A stretch of DNA of 64,000 nt from Chryseobacterium indoltheticum. Lineage in GTDB: Bacteria; Bacteroidota; Bacteroidia; Flavobacteriales; Weeksellaceae. This document shows, piece by piece, positions 28,189 to 37,376 of the stretch (the stretch's first letter is position 1; every line of letters starts with the position of its first letter). The stretch is from NCBI RefSeq assembly GCF_003815915.1, contig NZ_CP033929.1, positions 3,782,001 to 3,846,000 of the forward strand. The letters run 5' to 3'. The position numbers and the translations under genes are program-made. Under the pieces are notes generated by a model that did no database searches, was not told the DNA's origin, and saw only the letters and a program-made list of their open reading frames with translations.

Positions 28189-29832
28189 ATGAAATACGTC
28201 TTACTTACGCTCATTTCAGCGATGTTGCTATCGGTTTCGTGGCCGACTTACGGAGTTCCGTTTTTTATATTCTTTGCCCTCGTTCCGCTTCTGATGATGG
28301 AACATGGCGTTTCTAAATTTTCAAATTACAACAGAAAAAGTTGGGTCGTTTTCGGTCTTTCTTATCTGTGTTTTGTTATTTGGAATCTTGTGACCACAGG
28401 CTGGCTGTACGGATCAAAAAACCCGGATGGAAGTCATTCTATGATGGCCGTTGTATTTCCGGTTTTGGTCAATTCTTTTTTATATTCATTGGTTTTTCAA
28501 TGTTATCATTGGTATAAAAATGCACAGGGAACGTATTGGGGAATGGCTTTTTTAGTAGCAATATGGATGAGTTTTGAAAAATTTCATCTCAATTGGGAAT
28601 TAACGTGGCCTTGGCTGAATCTTGGAAATGCTTTTTCAGAATATCCGAAACTTATTCAGTGGTATGATACTCTGGGCGCAACTGGCGGAAGTTTCTGGAT
28701 CTTGCTAGTTAATTTACTCATCTTTTACACCATCAGAATTTGGGAAGCCGGAAGAAAAAGAAAAGATTTAATCATCAATGTTTCTGCAACGGTACTTTTG
28801 ATCGGTCTTCCGATGATTATTTCGTTGATAAAATTCAATAGTTTTAATGAAAAACCGATTGGTGAAGTCAGCGTTTTAATGTTGCAGCCGGATCTTGATC
28901 CTTATGGTGAGAAATACTCTAAAGACAGCATCACCATTCAGAATGAGCTTTTAGCTTTAGCTGAAAACAATACCAAAGGAAAGATTGATTATTATATCGC
29001 TCCCGAAACGGCAATTCCCGGGAGAGGCTCTATTTCTGAAACTGCTTTTGAAAAAAGTGAACTACTTAATAACGTAAAAGGTTTTCTTGCAAAACATCCA
29101 GGTTCTGTTTTTGCGACAGGAATTTCTTCTCACAAATATTTCTTTGATAAAAATAATTTACCCAAAGATGCCTATCAAATCAATGACAGAGCTTGGGTAG
29201 AAAGTTATAATTCTGCAGTTCAGATTATTCCGAATCAAAAGGTTGAAGTCTATCACAAAGGAAAGCTTGTTCCGGGTGTTGAAATTTTCCCTTACATGAA
29301 TGTTTTAAAACCTCTTTTAGGCGATGCGATGATCAATCTGGGAGGAACAGTTGCTTCGCTTGGAACAGATAAAGAGCGTGTTGCATTTTCAAACCCTTAT
29401 AATAAAGGAAAGATCGCACCGATTATTTGCTATGAAAGTATTTATGGTGAATTTGTAACTGATTACGTAAAAAAAGGAGCCAATTTCCTCGGAATCATGA
29501 CCAATGATTCTTGGTGGGGCGTAACAGAAGGTCACAAACAGCTTCTTTCTTACGCAAGAATGAGAGCCATCGAAACCCGAAGAGAAATTGTACGTTCTGC
29601 AAACAGTGGAATTTCTGCCCATATTAATGCAAAAGGTGAAATTTTAGAAGACACTTTCTACGGCGATCAGACTACTTTATTTGCTAAAGTTAATCTTTAT
29701 GAAGGTGAGACATTTTATGTAAGAGCAGGAGATTTTCTCTCAAGACTTTCTATTTTTTCGTTGGGATTTTTGCTTTTTTATTTTCTGATTAAAAGGTTTC
29801 AGAATAAAATAAAGAAGGAAAACAAAAAGTAA
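28189..29832 (+). CDS. lnt: Apolipoprotein N-acyltransferase
   Basis: Adds the third acyl chain to lipoproteins in the inner membrane. 547 aa: about six or seven membrane helices in the first ~215 residues, then a periplasmic carbon-nitrogen hydrolase domain, then one last helix. The nitrilase triad is visible: Glu in APETAIPG, Lys in HKGKLVPG and Cys in PIICYESIYG. The window holds several lipoproteins that would be its substrates. A terminator-like hairpin follows. Confidence 0.93.
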   Translation: MKYVLLTLISAMLLSVSWPTYGVPFFIFFALVPLLMMEHGVSKFSNYNRKSWVVFGLSYLCFVIWNLVTTGWLYGSKNPDGSHSMMAVVFPVLVNSFLYSLVFQCYHWYKNAQGTYWGMAFLVAIWMSFEKFHLNWELTWPWLNLGNAFSEYPKLIQWYDTLGATGGSFWILLVNLLIFYTIRIWEAGRKRKDLIINVSATVLLIGLPMIISLIKFNSFNEKPIGEVSVLMLQPDLDPYGEKYSKDSITIQNELLALAENNTKGKIDYYIAPETAIPGRGSISETAFEKSELLNNVKGFLAKHPGSVFATGISSHKYFFDKNNLPKDAYQINDRAWVESYNSAVQIIPNQKVEVYHKGKLVPGVEIFPYMNVLKPLLGDAMINLGGTVASLGTDKERVAFSNPYNKGKIAPIICYESIYGEFVTDYVKKGANFLGIMTNDSWWGVTEGHKQLLSYARMRAIETRREIVRSANSGISAHINAKGEILEDTFYGDQTTLFAKVNLYEGETFYVRAGDFLSRLSIFSLGFLLFYFLIKRFQNKIKKENKK

Positions 29833-29862
29833 ACTTTTAAATATTGAAAGTTTCATATAAAT

Positions 29863-29894
29863 AGAAAACCAGCCTTTCAGCTGGTTTTCTCTGT
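29863..29894. terminator. Hairpin between lnt and the convergent FG-GAP gene
   Basis: AGAAAACCAGC (29863-29873) pairs perfectly with GCTGGTTTTCT (29880-29890) around a 6-nt loop. The T tract is interrupted. Confidence 0.65.
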
Positions 29895-29930
29895 TTAATT
29901 TAAGTTTAAAAATCAAATTCAAACTACTAT

Positions 29931-31643
29931 TTACTTGATCATTAGTTTTTGGGTTATCCAGTTATCTTTAATTTTAATTTTCAGAATGTACATTCCTTTT
30001 GGAAGATCAGAAACGGTTACCGACTGATCGCTGTTAAGCTGTACATTGAGTTTTTTACCATCCATTGAGTACATTTCTACTGCAGAAGCTTTTTCACCTT
30101 TAATAAAAACTTTTTCAGAAGCCGGATTTGGATATATCGACAGTTTTGTCTTCGGTGAAAAATCATTTACGCCTAATGTATTTTCTACCGATGGATCGGA
30201 GTAAACTTTGGATGCATCAATTGATCTTACACTCCAATATACTTGCTGAATAGAAGAATCAAGTGTTAAAAACCAGGAAGGTGTGGTCACAATATATTTC
30301 GCTACATCTTGTGCTCCCGGACTTGTTCCGACTTTAATTTCATATTGTAAAGCATTGACCGGAGTTTTATCATCGGTTGCGCCACTCCATGTAAAATTGA
30401 ATGTATTCCCGTTTTTGTTTAAATTTAAATGAGTTGGAGCGGTTGGTTTTAAATTTGTTTCCGTAGATGTATTTTTATACAATTTAGTGAATGAATTTAA
30501 ATCAGGATCAGCCCAATCGAAACCCGTCATTAAAACATCTGGATGATTGTTTCCGTCATAATCAAAAAGCCTTACATTTCCTGTTCCGCCAAGATTATAC
30601 AAAGAAGTATTGCTCGCTTTTGTAAAAGATTGAGAAGCCGGATTGTAAAGAAAAACATTCACCGCTCCGTCATTATTTTTATCATCACCAATGACTACAA
30701 AATCGTAATACCCATCATTATTAAGATCTCCAACATCTACACTTGAAGCAGAAAGCCCTTCTCCGGAAATTGCATGTGTTGTAAACTGTCCCGTTCCGTC
30801 ATTCATAAAGACTCCAAGATATTCATCATAATTTCCATCCTGACCAATCGCCGCCAAATCTAAAAAACCATCTGCATTGAAGTCTGCATAAGCCAATTTC
30901 CCACTGGCTAAAGGCAATAAAGTCTGAGATTCCTGAAGTGTGCCATTCGAATTTAGATATACTTTAAAAACTGGATTTGTATCTTTGTCATACCCGAAAA
31001 TAACTACATCTAAAAGCTGATCGTTATTCAGGTCTAAAACTTTAAAACTTCCGTTCTGCGTTCCGGAAAGCCATGACTGAGTTAATTGGAAACCATTTCC
31101 TGAGTTTTTGTAAAAACTTAAATCATAGACAAAACCGGTTCCGTGCACATATTGAGGCCCGTTGATTGCATAATCCTGTTTTCCATCATGATTAAAATCA
31201 AAAACTTCTATAGAGCCGTAAACTTTTCCGGCAGTATCTTCAACTTTCGAAAAGCCTGATCCTGTATTTAAAAATCGATAATGCTTATAATTAACAACAT
31301 CCTGATAACTCAAACCTGTAGAAACAATATCTAATAATCCGTCATTATTATAATCTATAAATTTAATATCTCCTAAATGCGTAACATCTGTTCCTAAATC
31401 TCCATAAGCAGAAAAAACACTGTTATTATTAATATAAGCTTCGTTAAATGTAACATCTGCGGTTCCGTCTGCATTATTATCTACAGCACCATTGTATACA
31501 ACATCCGGTTTTCCGTCATTATTAAAATCCCCGATGTCGCTGGATCCGTAATAGAAATTTTTTATGCTGCTGGAAACTTCAGAAAAAGTTTGAGACTGAA
31601 ACATCATGGGAATAAAAAAAGCAAAAATATACAACTTTTTCAT
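29931..31643 (-). CDS. FG-GAP/VCBS-repeat T9SS-secreted protein
   Basis: About 570 aa. The start MKKLYIFAFFIP gives a signal peptide cut near QSQ; a -7 element at 31671-31678 rules out an earlier start. At least seven calcium-binding FG-GAP repeats follow (pattern DxNNDGxxD, for example GDFNNDGKPD, YNNDGLLD, GDLNNDGYYD), forming an integrin-like propeller over about residues 30-390. A fibronectin III-like module lies near 395-480. The C-terminus is a type A sorting domain (LSIYPNPASEKVFIKG, then GMYILKI). Surface or secreted; ligand unknown. Confidence 0.9.
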   Translation of the reverse strand: MKKLYIFAFFIPMMFQSQTFSEVSSSIKNFYYGSSDIGDFNNDGKPDVVYNGAVDNNADGTADVTFNEAYINNNSVFSAYGDLGTDVTHLGDIKFIDYNNDGLLDIVSTGLSYQDVVNYKHYRFLNTGSGFSKVEDTAGKVYGSIEVFDFNHDGKQDYAINGPQYVHGTGFVYDLSFYKNSGNGFQLTQSWLSGTQNGSFKVLDLNNDQLLDVVIFGYDKDTNPVFKVYLNSNGTLQESQTLLPLASGKLAYADFNADGFLDLAAIGQDGNYDEYLGVFMNDGTGQFTTHAISGEGLSASSVDVGDLNNDGYYDFVVIGDDKNNDGAVNVFLYNPASQSFTKASNTSLYNLGGTGNVRLFDYDGNNHPDVLMTGFDWADPDLNSFTKLYKNTSTETNLKPTAPTHLNLNKNGNTFNFTWSGATDDKTPVNALQYEIKVGTSPGAQDVAKYIVTTPSWFLTLDSSIQQVYWSVRSIDASKVYSDPSVENTLGVNDFSPKTKLSIYPNPASEKVFIKGEKASAVEMYSMDGKKLNVQLNSDQSVTVSDLPKGMYILKIKIKDNWITQKLMIK

Positions 31644-31670
31644 TTTATTTTTATTTAGATTAATTAAAAA

Positions 31671-31678
31671 CAAAGATA
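31671..31678 (-). promoter_or_regulatory. Predicted -7 element of the FG-GAP gene (TATCTTTG)
   Basis: TAnnTTTG match on the minus strand, 27 nt before the chosen start. Confidence 0.55.
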
Positions 31679-31882
31679 CTGTCAAATATTATTTCAGGTT
31701 TAAAATGAAGACTGATATTTATCACATGACCGCATCTGAGAGACTTTAAAGAATGTAAATGAATGGGTAAGTCATTAAAAATGATAAATATTTATTATAA
31801 AATTTATACAAAGACTTGTCTATCTAAAAAAAACTTCGTTATTTTGCAACCTCAAATATTATACAAATAAGAACATCGAGAT

Positions 31883-32125
31883 ATGTCAAGAATTTGCCAG
31901 ATAACAGGAAAGCGTGCAATGGTTGGTAACAACGTTTCCCACGCTAATAACAAAACGAAGCGTCGTTTTGAAATTAACTTATTGGAAAAGAAATTTTACC
32001 TTCCAGAGCAAGACAAGCATGTTACGCTTAAAGTTTCAGCTCATGGATTGAGAATCATTAACAAGATTGGAATCGAAGAGGCTATCGAAAGAGGCATCAG
32101 AGAAGGATTGATTAAAAAGAACTAA
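31883..32125 (+). CDS. rpmB: 50S ribosomal protein L28
   Basis: 80 aa, opening [20 protein letters not shown], the family signature. First gene of a compact ribosomal cluster rpmB-rpmG-DUF4295 with gaps of 4 and 19 nt. TTATTTTG just upstream (near 31840) is close to, but not an exact match for, the -7 consensus. Confidence 0.97.
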   Translation: MSRICQITGKRAMVGNNVSHANNKTKRRFEINLLEKKFYLPEQDKHVTLKVSAHGLRIINKIGIEEAIERGIREGLIKKN

Positions 32126-32129
32126 AATC

Positions 32130-32312
32130 ATGGCAAAAAAAGGAAATAGAGTTCAAGTAATACTTGAATGTACAGAGCACAAAGAAAGCGGTATGCCAGG
32201 AATGTCTAGATACATTTCTACAAAAAATAAAAAGAACACTACAGAAAGATTGGAATTGAAAAAATACAATCCGGTTCTTAAGAGATCTACCCTTCACAAA
32301 GAAATCAAGTAA
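32130..32312 (+). CDS. rpmG: 50S ribosomal protein L33
   Basis: 60 aa with [17 protein letters not shown] and the closing [13 protein letters not shown] typical of L33. The zinc-ribbon cysteine pairs of the C+ form are absent (only one Cys is seen), so this is the C- form. Starts 4 nt after rpmB. Confidence 0.96.
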   Translation: MAKKGNRVQVILECTEHKESGMPGMSRYISTKNKKNTTERLELKKYNPVLKRSTLHKEIK

Positions 32313-32331
32313 TTTATAAATATAATTTACC

Positions 32332-32484
32332 ATGGCAAAGAAAGTAGTAGCAACCCTACAAAGCGGACAGTCAAAAAAAATGACTAAAGTCGTGAAAATG
32401 GTGAAGTCTTCTAAATCAGGAGCTTACGTTTTCGAAGAAAAAGTAATGAATGCAGACGAAGTTGACGGTTATTTGAAAAAATAA
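32332..32484 (+). CDS. DUF4295 small basic protein
   Basis: 50 aa: MAKKVVATLQSG, a lysine-rich middle (KKMTKVVKMVKSSKSG) and an acidic C-terminal half. This short family is found in Bacteroidota directly after rpmB-rpmG. The basic composition and context suggest a ribosome-associated protein, but no function is established. It starts 19 nt after rpmG and ends before a strong terminator. Confidence 0.88.
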   Translation: MAKKVVATLQSGQSKKMTKVVKMVKSSKSGAYVFEEKVMNADEVDGYLKK

Positions 32485-32506
32485 TTCACAACTTTATTTA
32501 CAATAC

Positions 32507-32539
32507 AAAAAACTACTCATATTTTGGGTAGTTTTTTTG
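32507..32539 (+). terminator. Terminator of the rpmB-rpmG-DUF4295 operon
   Basis: AAAAAACTAC (32507-32516) pairs with GTAGTTTTTT (32528-32537), followed by T and G. Confidence 0.8.
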
Positions 32540-32540
32540 T

Positions 32541-32548
32541 TATCTTTG
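32541..32548 (+). promoter_or_regulatory. Predicted ftsY -7 element (TATCTTTG)
   Basis: TAnnTTTG match directly after the upstream terminator, leaving a leader of about 120 nt that contains the repeat at 32555. Confidence 0.5.
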
Positions 32549-32554
32549 CTTTCT

Positions 32555-32639
32555 GAGCTGGAAGTCAGATGTTGGATGCCGGATGTTTACAAAATAAGAC
32601 ATTGTGGTTTTAACATCCAACTTCCTACGCCCAGCTTCC
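32555..32639. repeat. Imperfect palindromic repeat in the ftsY leader
   Basis: GAGCTGGAAGTCAGATGTT (left) and CATCCAACTTCC plus CCAGCTTCC (right) are inverted relatives, with GTTGGATG/CATCCAAC matching exactly. Same word family as 4624 and 4829. It would be transcribed in the ftsY 5' leader. Confidence 0.55.
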
Positions 32640-32669
32640 ATCATTAATTAAAATTCCATAATTCATACA

Positions 32670-33623
32670 ATGAGTTGGTTTAAAAATATTTTCAAAAAAG
32701 AAGAAAAAGAAACTTTAGATAAAGGTCTGGAAAAATCTAATCAGGGTTTCTTTGAAAAAATGACTAAAGCCGTAGTCGGCAAAAGCAAAGTAGATGACGA
32801 GGTTCTGGATAATCTGGAAGAGATACTTATTGCTTCAGACGTTGGCGCTTCTACGACCATTAAAATCATTGAGAGAATTGAAGAACGTGTTGCCAGAGAC
32901 AAATATGTCGGCGTAAACGAATTAGACCAAATTCTACGTGAAGAAATCTCCGGGCTTCTTTTGGAAAATCCTCATGCAGGAAGCGGCAACATTGATACAA
33001 GTAAAAAACCATACGTTATTATGGTTGTCGGCGTAAACGGCGTAGGAAAAACGACCACTATCGGAAAGCTGGCTCATCAGTTTAAATCTGAAGGCAAAAA
33101 GGTAGTTTTGGGTGCTGCAGATACATTTAGAGCTGCAGCAGTAGACCAGCTTGTTATCTGGAGTGAAAGAGTGGGCGTTCCTATTGTAAAACAGGACATG
33201 GGCTCTGACCCTGCTTCTGTAGCTTTTGATACCGTGCAAAGCGCCGTTGCTCAAGATGCTGATGTGGTTATTATTGACACGGCAGGAAGGCTTCACAATA
33301 AAATTAATTTGATGAATGAGCTTTCTAAAATCAAGAGGGTGATGCAGAAAGTAATTCCTGATGCGCCTCATGAAATTTTATTGGTTCTTGACGGCTCTAC
33401 AGGACAAAACGCTTTTGAACAGGCCAAGCAATTCACAGCAGCAACTGAGGTGAATGCTTTAGCAGTAACCAAATTAGACGGAACCGCAAAAGGCGGAGTT
33501 GTCATTGGTATTTCAGATCAGTTTCAGATTCCGGTAAAATATATAGGTGTTGGAGAAAAGATGCAAGACCTTCAACTTTTTAATGGTACAGAGTTTGTAG
33601 ATTCGTTCTTCAAGAAGAGATAA
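32670..33623 (+). CDS. ftsY: Signal recognition particle receptor FtsY
   Basis: SRP receptor GTPase that docks ribosome-nascent chains to SecYEG at the inner membrane. 317 aa: a short N-terminal amphipathic/acidic part, a helical N domain, then the G domain with [35 protein letters not shown] and [10 protein letters not shown]. It lacks the long acidic extension of E. coli FtsY, as is usual in Bacteroidota. Confidence 0.97.
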   Translation: MSWFKNIFKKEEKETLDKGLEKSNQGFFEKMTKAVVGKSKVDDEVLDNLEEILIASDVGASTTIKIIERIEERVARDKYVGVNELDQILREEISGLLLENPHAGSGNIDTSKKPYVIMVVGVNGVGKTTTIGKLAHQFKSEGKKVVLGAADTFRAAAVDQLVIWSERVGVPIVKQDMGSDPASVAFDTVQSAVAQDADVVIIDTAGRLHNKINLMNELSKIKRVMQKVIPDAPHEILLVLDGSTGQNAFEQAKQFTAATEVNALAVTKLDGTAKGGVVIGISDQFQIPVKYIGVGEKMQDLQLFNGTEFVDSFFKKR

Positions 33624-33676
33624 ATTCTCTTTTGAAAACAAATTATTCAAATTATTAACATTAAAAAATTAAAATT

Positions 33677-33934
33677 ATGGGATTTATTACTTGGATTATC
33701 TTTGGTCTATTGGCAGGAGCACTTGCTAAAATGATTATGCCTGGAAAACAAGGCGGTGGCTGGCTTATCACGATTATTCTTGGTATCGTTGGTGCCTTCA
33801 TCGGTGGCCTTATTGGAGTATATATTCTTCACTGGGGTGATGTAGATTCTTTCTGGAACTTCAGAAGCTGGTTCCTTGCCATTGGTGGTGCTATCATTGT
33901 ACTTTGGCTTTACGGAATGGCTACTAGGAAATAA
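33677..33934 (+). CDS. GlsB/YeaQ/YmgE family stress membrane protein
   Basis: 85 aa with three hydrophobic helices and the Gly-rich family pattern FGLLAGALAKMIMPG, then GWLITIILGIVGAFIGG. Members are small inner-membrane proteins induced by stress; mechanism not established. It sits between ftsY and a strong bidirectional terminator. Confidence 0.88.
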   Translation: MGFITWIIFGLLAGALAKMIMPGKQGGGWLITIILGIVGAFIGGLIGVYILHWGDVDSFWNFRSWFLAIGGAIIVLWLYGMATRK

Positions 33935-33956
33935 AAAAATCCTTTAAAAAAAAATA

Positions 33957-33992
33957 AAATCCCGATTTGAAATTTTCAAATCGGGATTTTTT
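33957..33992. terminator. Bidirectional terminator between glsB and sppA
   Basis: AAATCCCGATTTGA (33957-33970) pairs perfectly with TCAAATCGGGATTT (33976-33989) around a 5-nt loop, with A and T runs on either side. Confidence 0.88.
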
Positions 33993-34006
33993 ATGAACAA
34001 TATAAT

Positions 34007-35761
34007 TTAGTTGATTTTGATTCTGTAAGGCATTTCCATTTTCACCTCTGATTTTAATTTCTCATCGGTAAGCTGTTCCAGAATTTCATAGTTTGCTTTA
34101 CCAATTTTGTTTTTGATCACTCTTGCAGAGATGTCGTCTTCATTCATGTCATCAAAAATCTGCTCAAAAGCAGTCATTCTTTTAGGATAAGAAGCAACGT
34201 TGTAAGATTTCAAGTTTGCTTTTTGTGCAGCAAATTTCACGGCATCATTTAAAGTTCCCAATTCGTCTACCAAACCGATTTCTTTTGCACGAACTCCGCT
34301 CCAAACTCTTCCGCCTCCGATGTTATCGATCTGCTCGAAAGTTTTCTTTCTGTTCTGTGTTACAAAATATACAAATCTTTTGTAAGTACCTTCTACGCTT
34401 CTCGTCATTAAATTTACTCCATAAGGCGTAAGACCGTGCAATGAAGAATAATACGCTGAGTTGGCATTGGTAGCAACAATATCAGAACGCACGCCGTTTT
34501 TATTGGCAATATCTTTAAAGTAAGGCAATACTCCGAAAACTCCGATAGATCCTGTTAAAGTATTCGGTTCAGAATAAATTTTATCGGCACCCATTGCAAT
34601 ATAATAACCGCCTGAAGCAGCGTAATCACCAAAAGAAACTACTAGAGGTTTTGTTTTTTTCAACTGTTGAAGTTCAAATAAAATCTCATCAGAAGCATTT
34701 GCACTTCCCCCCGGAGAATTAATTCTTAAAACGACCGCTTTTACCTTATCATCTTTCTGAAGCTCTTTAATGTATTTGATATATTTTTCAGAATAAATAT
34801 CACTGTATTCATCGCCATTATTGATAGAACCTGATGCATACAAAACCGCTACTTTTTCACCAGAGCTGTCTTTATCATCAAATGAATCGATGTATTTTTG
34901 AAGTGAAACTTTGTTTAATTTATCCTTTTCAGCAAGACTTAGCTTAGTTCTGATCAATTGATCATATTCAGTTTTCTGAATCAGTTTATCTGCCAATTTA
35001 TATTTTACAGTTAAATCAGGAATCATTCCATATAAGCTGTCAACAACAGTTTTGAATTCCTCAGACTGCATTTTTCTTGAAGCTGCCATCTTTGATGAAG
35101 TATTCCCCCAGATATCATTCAATAAAGTACTCAATTGCTCTTTATTTTCGGGAGAAATATCATTTCTTAAAAAAGGCTCAACAGCAGATTTAAACTTACC
35201 GTGACGGATTACTTCAATACCGATACCATATTTTTCGGCAAAATCTTTAAAGAAAGTAACTTCAGTTGCCAGACCTTTAAGCTCAATTCCACCAGACGGA
35301 TTCAGATAATACTGATCTGCAACAGAACCTAGATAATAAGAAGCCTGAGAAACAGAATTCCCGTATGCATAAACAAATTTTCCGCTCTTTTTAAAATCTT
35401 CGATGGCATTTCTCAGATCATCAATCTGCGTAGTTCCTGCATTAATATTATCTGTTTCGATACTTATACCTTTAATATTATCATCATTTTTTGCTTTATG
35501 AATAGCTTCTACAGCATCATAAATCAGGATGTTTGTATTTTTATCTTTTAAATTAAAGATACTTTGTTGTTCTTCTGTAGGACTATCAATAATAGATGTC
35601 TTTAAATTAATAGTTAAAACAGAATTCTTTTTTACATTAACAGATTTCTCTCCACTCACTGAGCTGATCGCAATCATAATAATAAAAAAGAAGAAAAACA
35701 CGAAACATAATATGACAATAGCCACTATATTTGCGAATACATTTTTAAAGAAACTCTTCAT
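34007..35761 (-). CDS. sppA: Signal peptide peptidase SppA, long (67K) form
   Basis: About 584 aa membrane serine protease that degrades cleaved signal peptides. One N-terminal helix (about 8-35) anchors it. Two tandem S49 domains follow. The catalytic Ser lies in ASGGYYIAMGADK (second domain) and the general-base Lys in the first domain, in the YYLNPSGGIELKG and RHGKFKSAVEPF region, as in the 67K form. Start at ATG 35761; an earlier in-frame TTG has no support. Only 18 nt separate it from divergent folK. Confidence 0.93.
   Translation of the reverse strand: MKSFFKNVFANIVAIVILCFVFFFFFIIMIAISSVSGEKSVNVKKNSVLTINLKTSIIDSPTEEQQSIFNLKDKNTNILIYDAVEAIHKAKNDDNIKGISIETDNINAGTTQIDDLRNAIEDFKKSGKFVYAYGNSVSQASYYLGSVADQYYLNPSGGIELKGLATEVTFFKDFAEKYGIGIEVIRHGKFKSAVEPFLRNDISPENKEQLSTLLNDIWGNTSSKMAASRKMQSEEFKTVVDSLYGMIPDLTVKYKLADKLIQKTEYDQLIRTKLSLAEKDKLNKVSLQKYIDSFDDKDSSGEKVAVLYASGSINNGDEYSDIYSEKYIKYIKELQKDDKVKAVVLRINSPGGSANASDEILFELQQLKKTKPLVVSFGDYAASGGYYIAMGADKIYSEPNTLTGSIGVFGVLPYFKDIANKNGVRSDIVATNANSAYYSSLHGLTPYGVNLMTRSVEGTYKRFVYFVTQNRKKTFEQIDNIGGGRVWSGVRAKEIGLVDELGTLNDAVKFAAQKANLKSYNVASYPKRMTAFEQIFDDMNEDDISARVIKNKIGKANYEILEQLTDEKLKSEVKMEMPYRIKIN
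35726..35733 (+). promoter_or_regulatory. Possible folK -7 element inside sppA (TATATTTG)
   Basis: TAnnTTTG match 46 nt before the folK ATG. It lies within the sppA coding sequence because the divergent gap is only 18 nt. Confidence 0.45.
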
Positions 35762-35779
35762 AAACAATCATTTTCCGAT

Positions 35780-36208
35780 ATGTCGCAACATAAGGTGGTT
35801 TTGTTACTAGGAAGTAACATTGGTGACCAAAAAAATAATATTGACACCGCTTTAAACAAACTAAGTGAGACCTGTACAATATTAAAAAAAAGTGAATACT
35901 TAACATCAGAACCCGTAGAATTTGCCAGTTCTAATATTTTTTGTAATATTGCAACAATAATATCTACTCACCTATCACCTATACAACTGCTTGATTACGT
36001 GAAAAAAATAGAAATTGATATGGGTCGGCTTACTGATTCTACAGTTTCAAAAGTTTATACAGACAGAATTATAGATATTGATATTGTAAAGTATGGTGAA
36101 TTAAAATTTGTATCAGAAAGATTAGAAATCCCTCATAACAGACATCTTTTTGAAAGGGAATTTTCCAGGATATTATTAAAGGATTTATTTAAAAAAACAA
36201 ACACATAA
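35780..36208 (+). CDS. folK: 2-amino-4-hydroxy-6-hydroxymethyldihydropteridine pyrophosphokinase
   Basis: Folate synthesis: transfers pyrophosphate from ATP to the pterin. 142 aa with LLLGSNIGDQ at the N-terminus (about 7-16), the catalytic DRIIDIDIVKYG (DxDI motif) and EIPHNRHLFER near the C-terminus. Slightly short but complete. The porin gene follows 10 nt later but probably has its own expression control. Confidence 0.94.
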   Translation: MSQHKVVLLLGSNIGDQKNNIDTALNKLSETCTILKKSEYLTSEPVEFASSNIFCNIATIISTHLSPIQLLDYVKKIEIDMGRLTDSTVSKVYTDRIIDIDIVKYGELKFVSERLEIPHNRHLFEREFSRILLKDLFKKTNT

Positions 36209-36218
36209 AACATATTGT

Positions 36219-37328
36219 ATGAAATTAGGTTTATTATTATTGGCCGCTTTGCCTATTGCTACCTATGCACAGGACAGTATTTCCGTAAACTCTACCAATG
36301 AGTATCCCAATACGTTCTCTTCCGGCTCTGCAAATATTCAAAAATTTGACAATAAAGCAAGAAGATTCAGCGATTGGTCTATTTCTGTAGGTGGCGGTGC
36401 AGCATTTATGATGAACTCGGATCTTACTTCTTTTTATGATAAAAAGGTTAATTGGGGATACAACAGCTATGTAAGTATCGACAAACAAATCTCTCATACA
36501 TTCGGAATAAGCCTTGCCTACCAAAGAGGTGAAACCAACCAAAAAGGAATACAGTGGGGTTCTCGTGGGTTAACAGCGGGTGTAGGAGAAGCAAAGACAA
36601 AATATGATCAGATTGCTCTATTAGCAGATGTTAATTTGTCTAATCTTCTGAGAAGAGCAGATAATCATTCACCTTACAGATGGGCTTTCCATGGTTATGG
36701 AGGAATCGGCTTAATGAGCTTCAACACATCTTTACACGATAATGATGAATTTAGATGGAGCAATTCACCTAGAAGAGTACCTTTGTTTATAGATCAAAAA
36801 CTTGATATTAGCTCATTTTTTTACCAATTTGGTGCGGGTCTGAAATATAATGTTTCTAGACTTATCGATATCGAAGCCAGAGCAATGTATGTTATCAGTG
36901 GTGATGATGAATTTGACGGTGGCGGTTATGCAGAGCCTGCAGATTACGATCCTACCAGTGGTAACTCAAAATATAACATGATCAATGATAAAAGATCAGA
37001 TAATATGCTTACCGTTAATTTAGGTGTATCATTTAAATTAGGTAAACATATGTCTCACCTAACGTGGCACGATCCTTTACAAGAAGTTTATTACAGAGCA
37101 AATGTACTAGAAAATACAGCAAGTGATCTGGTTGTATGTGAGAAAGGGGACAACGATAATGATGGCGTATGCGACGACTGGGACAGAGAACTGAACACTC
37201 CTGCAGGAGCGAGAGTTGATGGTGCCGGTGTAGCATTGGATCTGGATCTTGATGGTGTCATCGATTTATATGATAAATGCGTAACTGTTCCTGGGTCAGT
37301 TGATAATAATGGCTGCCCAACCAATTAA
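36219..37328 (+). CDS. OmpA-like outer-membrane barrel without peptidoglycan domain
   Basis: 369 aa with signal peptide MKLGLLLLAALPIATYAQ, an N-terminal outer-membrane beta-barrel, and thrombospondin type 3-like calcium repeats near the end (DNDGVCDDWDRELNTPAGA and DLDLDGVIDLYDKC). It stops at NNGCPTN, exactly where its tandem neighbour continues into the OmpA C-terminal domain. So it lacks a peptidoglycan anchor by sequence. The two genes are 48 nt apart and clearly duplicates. Confidence 0.87.
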   Translation: MKLGLLLLAALPIATYAQDSISVNSTNEYPNTFSSGSANIQKFDNKARRFSDWSISVGGGAAFMMNSDLTSFYDKKVNWGYNSYVSIDKQISHTFGISLAYQRGETNQKGIQWGSRGLTAGVGEAKTKYDQIALLADVNLSNLLRRADNHSPYRWAFHGYGGIGLMSFNTSLHDNDEFRWSNSPRRVPLFIDQKLDISSFFYQFGAGLKYNVSRLIDIEARAMYVISGDDEFDGGGYAEPADYDPTSGNSKYNMINDKRSDNMLTVNLGVSFKLGKHMSHLTWHDPLQEVYYRANVLENTASDLVVCEKGDNDNDGVCDDWDRELNTPAGARVDGAGVALDLDLDGVIDLYDKCVTVPGSVDNNGCPTN

Positions 37329-37376
37329 GCATCAAATAATAATTCATTTAATTAACTAAATAAAAAAATACATACT

